From Nanobdellota archaeon (GTDB lineage Archaea > Nanobdellota > Nanobdellia > Woesearchaeales > GW2011-AR15): DNA of 8,815 nt. The number at the start of each line of letters is the position of its first letter. Position 1 is the first letter of the stretch. Where the stretch lies: assembly GCA_018815145.1 (NCBI GenBank), contig JAHIYL010000228.1:1-8815 (forward strand), written 5' to 3'. The translations under genes were made by a program, and so were the position numbers. This document shows, one piece after another, positions 1 to 5,727 of this stretch. The notes below the pieces were generated by a model. The model was not told where the DNA came from and did not search any database. It worked only from the letters and a program-made list of their open reading frames with translations.

Positions 1-385
1 CGAGTATGTTCTGCCCTGTTATATTATAAATGAATGGTATGACCAGACAGGCAATAAATTGAGCCAGCGTATCTTTCAGGATAGGTGTCCAGTCAGGAAA
101 GCTTCCGACAACCCTTGATCCTAGATTTATCACAACTGAAAATACTGCTCCCTGGATACCGCCTATATTTACAGCAACTATGAGGCTGAATATATCAACC
201 ACATCAAGCATAGTCAGCCACTCACCCGGAGGAGGAGTACCTGTACCGGGAAGCCTTGACCAGAACGCTATCAGCCCGAACAACAAAATTGAGCTTGTTG
301 TCTGGTTGAAGGGCAAAAATAATATTATGAACACATATGTTGCTATTGTTACAAGATTCACCATCCGCCATTGTATTGCGATCAT
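1..385 (-). CDS. Integral membrane protein of unknown function, 3' end beyond the window
   Basis: This leftward reading frame starts at the ATG at 385-383 and stays open to the window edge, giving 128 residues with the C-terminus missing. It is strongly hydrophobic. Likely membrane segments are at residues 9-26, 32-43, 62-88 and 107-121, separated by a Pro/Gly-rich loop (PGTGTPPPGEW, residues 46-56) and a second loop around residues 95-104. The start is supported by an AGGTGA ribosome binding site 8 nt upstream. An in-frame ATG at residue 8 is an alternative start. The gene begins 34 bp after the stop of the 315-residue upstream gene on the same strand, so the two are probably one transcript. 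I do not recognise the family. The layout suggests a small multi-pass membrane protein or a transporter-like component, but no substrate can be named. Confidence 0.75.
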   Translation of the reverse strand, partial: MIAIQWRMVNLVTIATYVFIILFLPFNQTTSSILLFGLIAFWSRLPGTGTPPPGEWLTMLDVVDIFSLIVAVNIGGIQGAVFSVVINLGSRVVGSFPDWTPILKDTLAQFIACLVIPFIYNITGQNIL

Positions 386-393
386 CTTTTATT

Positions 394-399
394 TCACCT
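394..399 (-). promoter_or_regulatory. Ribosome binding site of the membrane protein gene
   Basis: AGGTGA on the minus strand lies 8 nt before the ATG at 385. It matches the archaeal 16S rRNA anti-Shine-Dalgarno end (UCACCU). It decides the start of the membrane protein gene, and it shows that this gene is translated from a leadered message, most likely a polycistronic one. Confidence 0.7.
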
Positions 400-419
400 T
401 GATTGACTTGTATTTTGAA

Positions 420-1367
420 TCAAATGATTTCAGGATGCATCATCCCTAGATATATAGGAAAAGTGGTTCCGAAACTCTGCCCTTTGATCTCATTTGCGTA
501 TATATCGATACCAATATGGTATGCACTTAGTCCTTTCATACAAATTGAGATTGGACATATGTATGCCCCATTATCCGGTAATTCATCGAGGACCTCTGGT
601 TCTAATGTGTAAATATTGATAGAATCTATTCCCCAGTTCTGAATCTTATAAGCAAAATCTATTGCGAGACCATGACCTAATAAATCAACTGCAAACCAGT
701 TATTGCCAAAATAATCCAGAGGATTAGGTATATTTGCGTTATGGCGCTTTTGTATAATTTTTTCGAGTACATGTTCTGGATAAAAATCACTTCCTCTTTT
801 GGTGGTAGTAGTTTGCCCATCATATTTGGATATATAATTTTGAGAGATGGAACTATGTCTTTTATACTCATTTTCAATATTTCTGATTCCATATCTTTCT
901 CCTGCCTTCCCTAAGATTACTGGTTGGAAAGATTTATTGACATGCTCCTGTTTGAATTCTTCTGAGATTTTATAAAGACTATTATTTACTAGAGTAACGT
1001 GGTTTTCATACATATCTATAATCTGTTTTGAAGAAAGGTTGATAAAACTCATCACAACCTCTTCATCTTTTTTATGATACACCGCAAAAGTCCCTGTCAG
1101 AAAGGATAAATCCGGATTAATAGAATACTTTTGTTCAATGATGAATGCTGCCATCTCCGGTGCAGTAGGAATATCCCAGAACACATGTTTGCCAGGATTA
1201 CCTCCAATAAATTCCTGCTGATATCTTTCTGAAGTAATAATTTCAAGTGTGTCATCAAGAGATGTATGTCTAATCGGATAAGGATGAAAATTTAGATTAT
1301 TTGCTCTTAATTTTTCGCATCTGTAAAACCTATTTGGTCTGAGTTTGTTGATTTTTCCTGTTCCCAT
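420..1367 (-). CDS. Hypothetical protein, 315 residues, unknown family
   Basis: I do not recognise this protein. It is soluble-looking, with no signal peptide or membrane segment. The N-terminal 20 residues are basic (K5, K8, R10, R13, R16, K19). The middle, around residues 135-215, is polar and charged, with a TTTTK run at 186-190 that may be a linker. The last 100 residues look like a compact alpha/beta domain with FGNNWFAVDLLGHG (220-233), CPISIC (271-276) and a Gly-rich end. The start is well supported by AGGTGAT 6 nt upstream of the ATG. The gene is divergent from the TrmB-like regulator and is followed after 34 bp by a membrane protein gene, so a regulator-controlled pair is the natural reading. 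Histidines and paired cysteines (C271, C276) are present, but no known catalytic motif is visible. The gene is certain; its function is unknown. Confidence 0.85.
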   Translation of the reverse strand: MGTGKINKLRPNRFYRCEKLRANNLNFHPYPIRHTSLDDTLEIITSERYQQEFIGGNPGKHVFWDIPTAPEMAAFIIEQKYSINPDLSFLTGTFAVYHKKDEEVVMSFINLSSKQIIDMYENHVTLVNNSLYKISEEFKQEHVNKSFQPVILGKAGERYGIRNIENEYKRHSSISQNYISKYDGQTTTTKRGSDFYPEHVLEKIIQKRHNANIPNPLDYFGNNWFAVDLLGHGLAIDFAYKIQNWGIDSINIYTLEPEVLDELPDNGAYICPISICMKGLSAYHIGIDIYANEIKGQSFGTTFPIYLGMMHPEII

Positions 1368-1373
1368 TTTAAC

Positions 1374-1380
1374 ATCACCT
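1374..1380 (-). promoter_or_regulatory. Strong ribosome binding site of the 315-residue protein gene
   Basis: AGGTGAT on the minus strand lies 6 nt upstream of the ATG at 1367. It is a 7-base perfect match to the archaeal anti-Shine-Dalgarno sequence. It fixes the start codon and implies a leadered transcript, unlike the leaderless-looking genes elsewhere in the window. Confidence 0.75.
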
Positions 1381-1429
1381 TAATGGTTTTATTTAATTTG
1401 TAACTTAATAGTGGTCAACTTATCCTCAT

Positions 1430-1437
1430 TTAAATAA
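1430..1437 (-). promoter_or_regulatory. Possible TATA box for the leftward 315-residue gene
   Basis: Reading leftward, TTATTTAA lies here. A start site about 26 nt downstream would leave a leader of about 40 nt that includes the strong ribosome binding site. A second TATA-like stretch at 1389-1396 lies nearer the gene, but using it would begin the transcript at or near the start codon and exclude the ribosome binding site, so it is less likely. The region is AT-rich throughout, so the call is weak. Confidence 0.3.
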
Positions 1438-1441
1438 TTAA

Positions 1442-1461
1442 GTCGTAAGTTTTATTACGAC
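1442..1461. promoter_or_regulatory. Perfect inverted repeat, candidate operator of the TrmB-like regulator
   Basis: GTCGTAA (1442-1448) and TTACGAC (1455-1461) form a perfect 7-bp inverted repeat with a 6-bp spacer. The centres of the arms are 13 bp apart. It ends 4 bp upstream of the TATA box of the regulator gene and lies in the divergent gap between the regulator and the leftward 315-residue gene. TrmB-family proteins are known to bind palindromic operators near archaeal promoters, so autoregulation or control of the divergent pair is plausible. I saw no second copy in the window. Confidence 0.55.
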
Positions 1462-1465
1462 AAAA

Positions 1466-1473
1466 TTTATATA
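1466..1473 (+). promoter_or_regulatory. TATA box of the TrmB-like regulator gene
   Basis: TTTATATA is centred 26.5 nt upstream of the ATG at 1496 and is preceded by an A-rich stretch that could serve as the BRE. The expected transcription start falls on or next to the start codon. No Shine-Dalgarno sequence is seen before the ATG. Both points fit a leaderless mRNA. Confidence 0.65.
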
Positions 1474-1495
1474 CTCGACCGGATCACTTATTTGT

Positions 1496-2269
1496 ATGGA
1501 CAGAAAACTCATAGAAGAGCTGGGATTCACTGAAAATGAAACCTCAATATACCTTTCATTGCTCCAGTTCGGCGAATCTTCTGCAAATACAGTCTCTGAA
1601 AAGACAGGTCTTCACAGGAGCTACTGCTATGATACGCTTTCCAAGATGGCAAACAAAGGCCTTGTCAGCTACTCGACAAAACAGGGAAAGAAATATTTCA
1701 AAGGGGTGCATCCAAAAAAATTCCTGGACATATTGAAGGAAAAAGAAGAGAAAGTTAAGGAACTTGTGCCTGAGCTCTTAAAGCTGTACAACCAGGAAAA
1801 ATCTGACTATGAGATAGAGATCCTGGATGGGACAGAAGGCATGAAGACATACCATGAAAGAACATTTTCTCATCTGGAAAAAGGAGAAATCCCTGATCTT
1901 TATGAGATAGGCAGAAAAATCAGCCTGATAGATGACTATCCTATGAAGTATTATTTTTCAAATCTGATAAAAAGAGCAGAAAAAATGGGATTTTATAGTG
2001 ACAAAGAAAAACTTAGGTCCAAAATAAGATATCTCTGGGATCATTCGATCAAAGGAGATAAAAGGCATATGCAGGATTTTTCAACTCATAAGTATCTGCC
2101 TGAAGATTTCAATACCTATGGCATAGACTTGACCATCATCAATGACGAGGTGAACATCCAGAATTATGAGGGAAAACCTTTTGTGATAACAATCAGAAAC
2201 AAGAATATCGCCCATTTTTTCATACAAATCTTTAAACAGATATGGAAGACAGGTGAGGATGAGAAATGA
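1496..2269 (+). CDS. TrmB-family transcriptional regulator
   Basis: This 257-residue protein has the TrmB layout. An N-terminal winged helix-turn-helix covers about residues 5-70: a GFTENETSIYLSLL start typical of the family, a recognition helix around 38-51 (GLHRSYCYDTLSKM) and a wing around 58-70. A charged dimerisation coiled coil follows at about 73-102. The C-terminal part (about 105-250) corresponds to the effector or PLD-like domain and begins with YEIEILDGTEGMKTYHER. TrmB proteins are archaeal cytoplasmic DNA-binding regulators, often sensing sugars; the ligand here cannot be read from the sequence. The gene has its own TATA box and appears leaderless. A perfect inverted repeat just upstream suggests autoregulation, and the divergent 315-residue/membrane protein pair is the likeliest other target. 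Confidence 0.9.
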   Translation: MDRKLIEELGFTENETSIYLSLLQFGESSANTVSEKTGLHRSYCYDTLSKMANKGLVSYSTKQGKKYFKGVHPKKFLDILKEKEEKVKELVPELLKLYNQEKSDYEIEILDGTEGMKTYHERTFSHLEKGEIPDLYEIGRKISLIDDYPMKYYFSNLIKRAEKMGFYSDKEKLRSKIRYLWDHSIKGDKRHMQDFSTHKYLPEDFNTYGIDLTIINDEVNIQNYEGKPFVITIRNKNIAHFFIQIFKQIWKTGEDEK

Positions 2270-2351
2270 ATGATCATGGATTTTTACGGAATTTTAATGA
2301 TAAAGTTTTGCACTAAAGCAAAATCCTTGAATTATATTTTATAGTTAATAA

Positions 2352-2361
2352 TTTTATAAAT
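2352..2361 (+). promoter_or_regulatory. TATA box of the 170-residue orphan gene
   Basis: TTTTATAAAT is centred about 30 nt upstream of the TTG start at 2387, so the transcript should begin at or a few bases before that codon. This near-leaderless arrangement, with an in-frame TAG at 2369-2371 and no in-frame ATG near the start, supports TTG as the initiator. Confidence 0.5.
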
Positions 2362-2386
2362 AATCTCTTAGTCTCATGACATTATC

Positions 2387-2899
2387 TTGGCAAAAAAGAA
2401 ACTGAATATAGGTGAGTACGACGGAATCCCAGTATACGACAGTCTGGATGCTGCGTTCAGGGAGCAAAAGATTGACAGACCTGTTTTGTCTCCGCAGCCG
2501 GGAGCTGATACATCATCCGCCTATCTGCATACCTTTGAAAGATCATTCGAATTCCTGACTGATGAAAGGGATTTTTCATCACAGCTTTTTCCAGAGAAAG
2601 GCTTCTATCATGAGGAGTATATGAGGTCATTGGAAGCCATAGTTGAAAAGGCGAAAACTGAACTGAAGATTGTTCAGGATCCCCAAAAAAAATATTTTGT
2701 TGTTGTCAATCCTTTTGATATATCAAGGGAACAGACAGGATATGTCTATTTCCATAAGGGGATAGAGCATAGAGGTGATTTAAGTTCTGAACCACTTTCT
2801 GCGGTGATTGGCATGGACCTATCAAAAGGCGATAATATTAATTTCAATTTTCATATGCCTGTATCATATAATGTGTTTGCATATAAGGCAAAGGCATAG
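2387..2899 (+). CDS. Hypothetical protein, 170 residues, TTG start
   Basis: I do not recognise this protein. It is soluble and cysteine-free, with no signal peptide. The basic N-terminus (AKKKL) leads into GEYDGIPVYDSLDAAF. A helical stretch around residues 75-95 (EEYMRSLEAIVEKAKTEL) follows, then a beta-rich C-terminal half (about 102-168) containing KKYFVVVNPFDIS, GYVYFHKG and INFNFHMPVSYNVF. Translation begins at TTG because an in-frame TAG lies 18 bp upstream and no in-frame ATG or GTG lies between them. A TATA box about 30 nt upstream makes the message nearly leaderless. It lies downstream of the TrmB-like gene across a 117-bp gap and has its own promoter, so it is probably an independent unit. 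Its 3' end converges on the Orc1/Cdc6 gene with only 12 bp between stops. Confidence 0.8.
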   Translation: MAKKKLNIGEYDGIPVYDSLDAAFREQKIDRPVLSPQPGADTSSAYLHTFERSFEFLTDERDFSSQLFPEKGFYHEEYMRSLEAIVEKAKTELKIVQDPQKKYFVVVNPFDISREQTGYVYFHKGIEHRGDLSSEPLSAVIGMDLSKGDNINFNFHMPVSYNVFAYKAKA

Positions 2900-2911
2900 T
2901 AAGAGTACTAT

Positions 2912-3979
2912 TCAATATTCATCCAGCTTTTTCTGGGCATAAGAGACAATCGTTGTATTGCCATCCTTACCGCCGCTGGTCTTTGTGAGCGTCACAAACC
3001 TGTTTTTTCCAAGCTTATCTAATTTTCTCTGGAATGTCTTGTAGCTGCCAATCTTTCCGGCAGAGATATAGATGTCATAGAGCTCTCCTATCCTTTTGCC
3101 TGAGTTCACTTTGATGATATCAAGGATATCCTGCTCATCATCCTTCAGGTCAGTTGATTTCTTTATCCTGAACTCATCTAGCTTCTTAATAGCCAGGTTC
3201 ACATGTTTTGGCAGTATCTTCTTGGATGATTCATCCTCAGCAGCGTTGCCTGCTTCCCTGAGGATATACAGGCCGCTTCGCATATCCGCGAGTTCATATG
3301 ATTTTTTTGCAGCCAGATCAAATGCTTCCATGTTCCAGCAATCAGGGACAAATGCATAGGACAGCCTATTCAGGAGAATGCCTCTTGTCTCATCATAATT
3401 GTATTTGGCGAATTCCAAAAATTCCAGGTTCAGCCTTGATTTCAGCCTCTCATCAAGGTCAGTGAGCCATGATTTATAGTTGGTGATGAGTATTATAGTC
3501 TTCCTGTATACCTTCTCGATGAGGGTATAGATGAAATTGATGTCTTCAGCCTTGTCAATCTCATCAAAGCAGAATACTGCTGACGATTTATTGACTATGT
3601 TTATTATGATGTCCAGGAGATCGTCAGTGTTCTTGTTGTGCGTGAATTTGTAGCCGAGCTGGTTGCAGAGCTCGATAGCTATCTTGAATGATGTATTTTT
3701 TTGCCAGCAGTTGACATAGAGCGGAGTGATATCATCAGTCTCTTCTTCTATCTCTCTGAAAAGATGCTTTATTGCAACAGTCTTTCCTATGCCCGGAGTT
3801 CCGTGGATAAATACATTCTTGCCATTCCTTTTTGAGAACAATGGCTTGATTGCGGTGGCTATTGCTCTTTGCTCTTTTTCTCTGTATGGCACCAGCTTTG
3901 GTATGAAGCTGTAATCAAGCGGCACATCATCCCGGAAGAGAGTCTGGTCACTCTTCAGCATATCATCAAATATCGACAT
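2912..3979 (-). CDS. cdc6: Orc1/Cdc6-type AAA+ ATPase (replication initiator family)
   Basis: The 355-residue protein has the archaeal Orc1/Cdc6 plan. An N-terminal lead-in has KLVPYREKEQRAI (28-40), the usual position before the ATPase core. Walker A is GTPGIGKT (60-67), Walker B is VFCFDEID (135-142) and sensor 1 is ILITN (163-167). A candidate arginine finger lies in DERLKSRL (176-183), and a sensor-2 region is ADMRSGLYILREAG (231-244) with R234. A C-terminal winged-helix domain follows at about 283-350. Family members bind origin DNA and load the MCM helicase. Length fits the family, although it is slightly short and rather divergent, so a paralog on an integrated element or a non-initiator role is possible. 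It has a TATA box 27 nt before the ATG and looks leaderless. It follows the radical-SAM gene by 63 bp but is probably transcribed on its own. Confidence 0.85.
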   Translation of the reverse strand: MSIFDDMLKSDQTLFRDDVPLDYSFIPKLVPYREKEQRAIATAIKPLFSKRNGKNVFIHGTPGIGKTVAIKHLFREIEEETDDITPLYVNCWQKNTSFKIAIELCNQLGYKFTHNKNTDDLLDIIINIVNKSSAVFCFDEIDKAEDINFIYTLIEKVYRKTIILITNYKSWLTDLDERLKSRLNLEFLEFAKYNYDETRGILLNRLSYAFVPDCWNMEAFDLAAKKSYELADMRSGLYILREAGNAAEDESSKKILPKHVNLAIKKLDEFRIKKSTDLKDDEQDILDIIKVNSGKRIGELYDIYISAGKIGSYKTFQRKLDKLGKNRFVTLTKTSGGKDGNTTIVSYAQKKLDEY

Positions 3980-4001
3980 ACAGAATGCAAAAGAGAATTT
4001 G

Positions 4002-4010
4002 TTTTAAAAA
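4002..4010 (-). promoter_or_regulatory. TATA box of the Orc1/Cdc6 gene
   Basis: Reading leftward, TTTTTAAAA is centred 27 nt upstream of the ATG at 3979, which places the predicted start site at the start codon. No ribosome binding site precedes the ATG. This suggests a leaderless message independent of the upstream radical-SAM gene. Confidence 0.55.
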
Positions 4011-4023
4011 TGTTGCGGGTGGT

Positions 4024-4045
4024 TGACCAGTGGGGTGTGTGGTCA
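4024..4045. repeat. Inverted repeat upstream of the Orc1/Cdc6 gene
   Basis: TGACCA (4024-4029) and TGGTCA (4040-4045) are perfect 6-bp inverted arms around a G/T-rich 10-bp spacer (GTGGGGTGTG). The right arm overlaps the stop codon of the radical-SAM gene (4043-4045). The element lies 13 bp beyond the Orc1/Cdc6 TATA box. It could be an operator, a degenerate origin-recognition element (G-rich, with CCAGTGG) or a weak hairpin at the end of the upstream gene. None of these is established. Confidence 0.35.
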
Positions 4046-5725
4046 GCTCATCCAGCCGTTATAGTGTCTGCCCCACAATCCTACTGCTTCCTTGGCTACC
4101 TTTGATATTGTCCCGCAGCTTTCTCCTGTCTGCGGATCATATGGCGGATCATAAATGTTGGCTTGATAATTCCTTTGTTTCAATGCATGCCTGAGGGATT
4201 CAAACACTGCTTTCTCAGGTTTCCTGTAGTCAAAATCAGGAGGGGGGTCTTCTATTGCAGTAAGGGTGATGATTACTTTCTCTTCAAGATTGTTGATTTT
4301 TGTCCGTTTTTTTATCGCATCCAGCTCATCAGCTATCTGTTCACCATCAAGATAGGATGGTTGACTGTCATCAAGCGGTTCCAAGGGATGGATGGCAAGA
4401 TAGCCAGGCCTTCCAGTCTTATCATAGAATTCAGCTGCTGCTTTAGCACAATCATCAATACCTATCACATTTTTTGCTTTAATGATCTGTTTGCGCATAT
4501 CTTCATTGAAAGCTCCGACAGAAAACTGAAGACCGAACTCAGGATATCTTTTTCCCAGATTAATGAGCCTTCTGACTGATCCACCCCTAATACCGACAGT
4601 TGAAGCAATAAGCTGATAGAAATTGTCATCATCAACATCAGGATCCTTCTGCCTGTTGTTCAGGACCCACTCAGCAATCTTTGATTCAGAAGGGTCATAG
4701 AACTCTTTAACCTTGCCAATTAGTTTCTCAAACTGATATATATTATTTCCTGGATCACCTCCTCCAAGAAGGTAGATTTTTATTGATGTCGGTGAAAACG
4801 GAAGCTCAGTTGTCTCCTGATTCTGCAGCTCATTCTTGTACAATAATCTGAATGACTGTTCTGCAGTTAAAGGAATAATATGATCCTTAAAAGGTGAAGG
4901 ATCAAAATAACCGATCTGGCAGGGGCCGCATCCCTGAGGGCATCCTATGGAAATGGGTATACATATGTTGATCTCTTTTTCTTCAAAATCCCAATTTTCT
5001 GTGACCGTTGTGTAATGGCCAAGATGTGTCGCCTTTTTATCCACAACCTCAAAGACATTGAGAAAATTGAACTGAGCGTATTTTTCTACAAATGATGACG
5101 CTGATTCAAAGTTCTGGACAAAATATATTCCTGGTTTTTTCCCTTTGATTCCATTTTTTTCCGGTTTTCCATTACTGAACAGCTTTTTCCCTTCTTTGAT
5201 CAGTTCTTCGAGGCCTTGTCTGGTCTCTTCAACCAGGTTTTTAGATATTTTGGTCATATATTTTTCTTCTGTCTCCACCAACTTCAGAAGTTCAAGGGAG
5301 GAATGTGCCCAGACAAGGACACTGAATGCACCCTGTAAATCATTGATGCTGCAAGACTCTTCAAATCTGTCTTTTTGTGTCTCTGGTTCTCTTCTAAGCC
5401 TATCTTCAAGCCTTTGTGGTGCTTGAGAAGTCCAATATTCATTTCTTACATCAAAAGCATCCCTTAGAGTACCAACACCATACAACTTATGCAGTTCATG
5501 TTCAGTGCTTTTATTTACATCAGCCTGTAACAAGGAATAATCACCAGTGTCCAGAAATTCCCTTATTTTTGGTACTCTCTGACCATATGGATCATAGACA
5601 AATTCAAGCAACTTTGTTATTGCTTTTCCTGCATCGCATAATGGTCCAGTGGACTCATACCATCTATTCCATTCTTCAATGGCTTCCCAAGCATGCGGGC
5701 TGTGTTCTACCTGAGCATTAGTCAT
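4043..5725 (-). CDS. RlmN/Cfr-like radical-SAM protein with a long N-terminal extension
   Basis: This 560-residue protein carries the radical-SAM cluster motif CxxxCxxC as GCPQGCGPC (C262, C266, C269). The RlmN/Cfr signature is also complete: an extra cysteine exactly seven residues before the cluster (C255, in NICIPISIGC) and one near the C-terminus (C537, in GESCGTI), equivalent to E. coli RlmN C118 and C355. Other RlmN-like blocks are GGGDP (321-325, for the usual GEP), STVG (375-378) and FSVGAFNEDMR (401-411). RlmN and Cfr methylate adenosine in RNA through a methyl-cysteine intermediate, so a nucleic-acid or adenine-type substrate is likely but not shown. Residues 1-230 are a charged, mostly helical region I do not recognise; E. 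coli RlmN is only about 384 residues. The gene starts 2 bp after the PHP gene stop, implying co-transcription and probably translational coupling. Confidence 0.85.
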   Translation of the reverse strand: MTNAQVEHSPHAWEAIEEWNRWYESTGPLCDAGKAITKLLEFVYDPYGQRVPKIREFLDTGDYSLLQADVNKSTEHELHKLYGVGTLRDAFDVRNEYWTSQAPQRLEDRLRREPETQKDRFEESCSINDLQGAFSVLVWAHSSLELLKLVETEEKYMTKISKNLVEETRQGLEELIKEGKKLFSNGKPEKNGIKGKKPGIYFVQNFESASSFVEKYAQFNFLNVFEVVDKKATHLGHYTTVTENWDFEEKEINICIPISIGCPQGCGPCQIGYFDPSPFKDHIIPLTAEQSFRLLYKNELQNQETTELPFSPTSIKIYLLGGGDPGNNIYQFEKLIGKVKEFYDPSESKIAEWVLNNRQKDPDVDDDNFYQLIASTVGIRGGSVRRLINLGKRYPEFGLQFSVGAFNEDMRKQIIKAKNVIGIDDCAKAAAEFYDKTGRPGYLAIHPLEPLDDSQPSYLDGEQIADELDAIKKRTKINNLEEKVIITLTAIEDPPPDFDYRKPEKAVFESLRHALKQRNYQANIYDPPYDPQTGESCGTISKVAKEAVGLWGRHYNGWMS

Positions 5726-5727
5726 TT

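Noticed and set aside
180..612. Two overlapping plus-strand open frames (89 and 69 codons) at the left end.
   Set aside because: They run opposite the membrane protein gene and the end of the 315-residue gene, both of which have AGGTGA sites and more protein-like translations.
1403..1443. Inverted repeat ACTTAAT / ATTAAGT flanking the divergent gap.
   Set aside because: The arms are AT-rich and 27 bp apart in an AT-rich region; the tighter GTCGTAA/TTACGAC palindrome is far more convincing.
2912..3979. Reading the AAA+ protein as a STAND/NTPase defence protein rather than Orc1/Cdc6.
   Set aside because: The order of N-terminal lead-in, Walker A, Walker B with DEID, sensor 1, sensor 2 and a C-terminal winged helix, at 355 residues, fits Orc1/Cdc6 well; there is no effector or repeat domain.
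1412..4030. The 8-mer TGGTCAAC occurs both in the TrmB divergent gap (1412-1419) and, inverted, before the Orc1/Cdc6 gene (4022-4029), suggesting a shared operator.
   Set aside because: An 8-base match between two gaps on both strands is within chance, and the copies sit in different positions relative to the TATA boxes.
4163..4579. A 138-codon plus-strand open frame inside the radical-SAM gene, the longest of several on the wrong strand.
   Set aside because: It lies wholly opposite a gene with strong catalytic motifs, has no promoter or ribosome binding site of its own, and its composition (Cys/Phe/Ile-rich) is typical of an antisense shadow.
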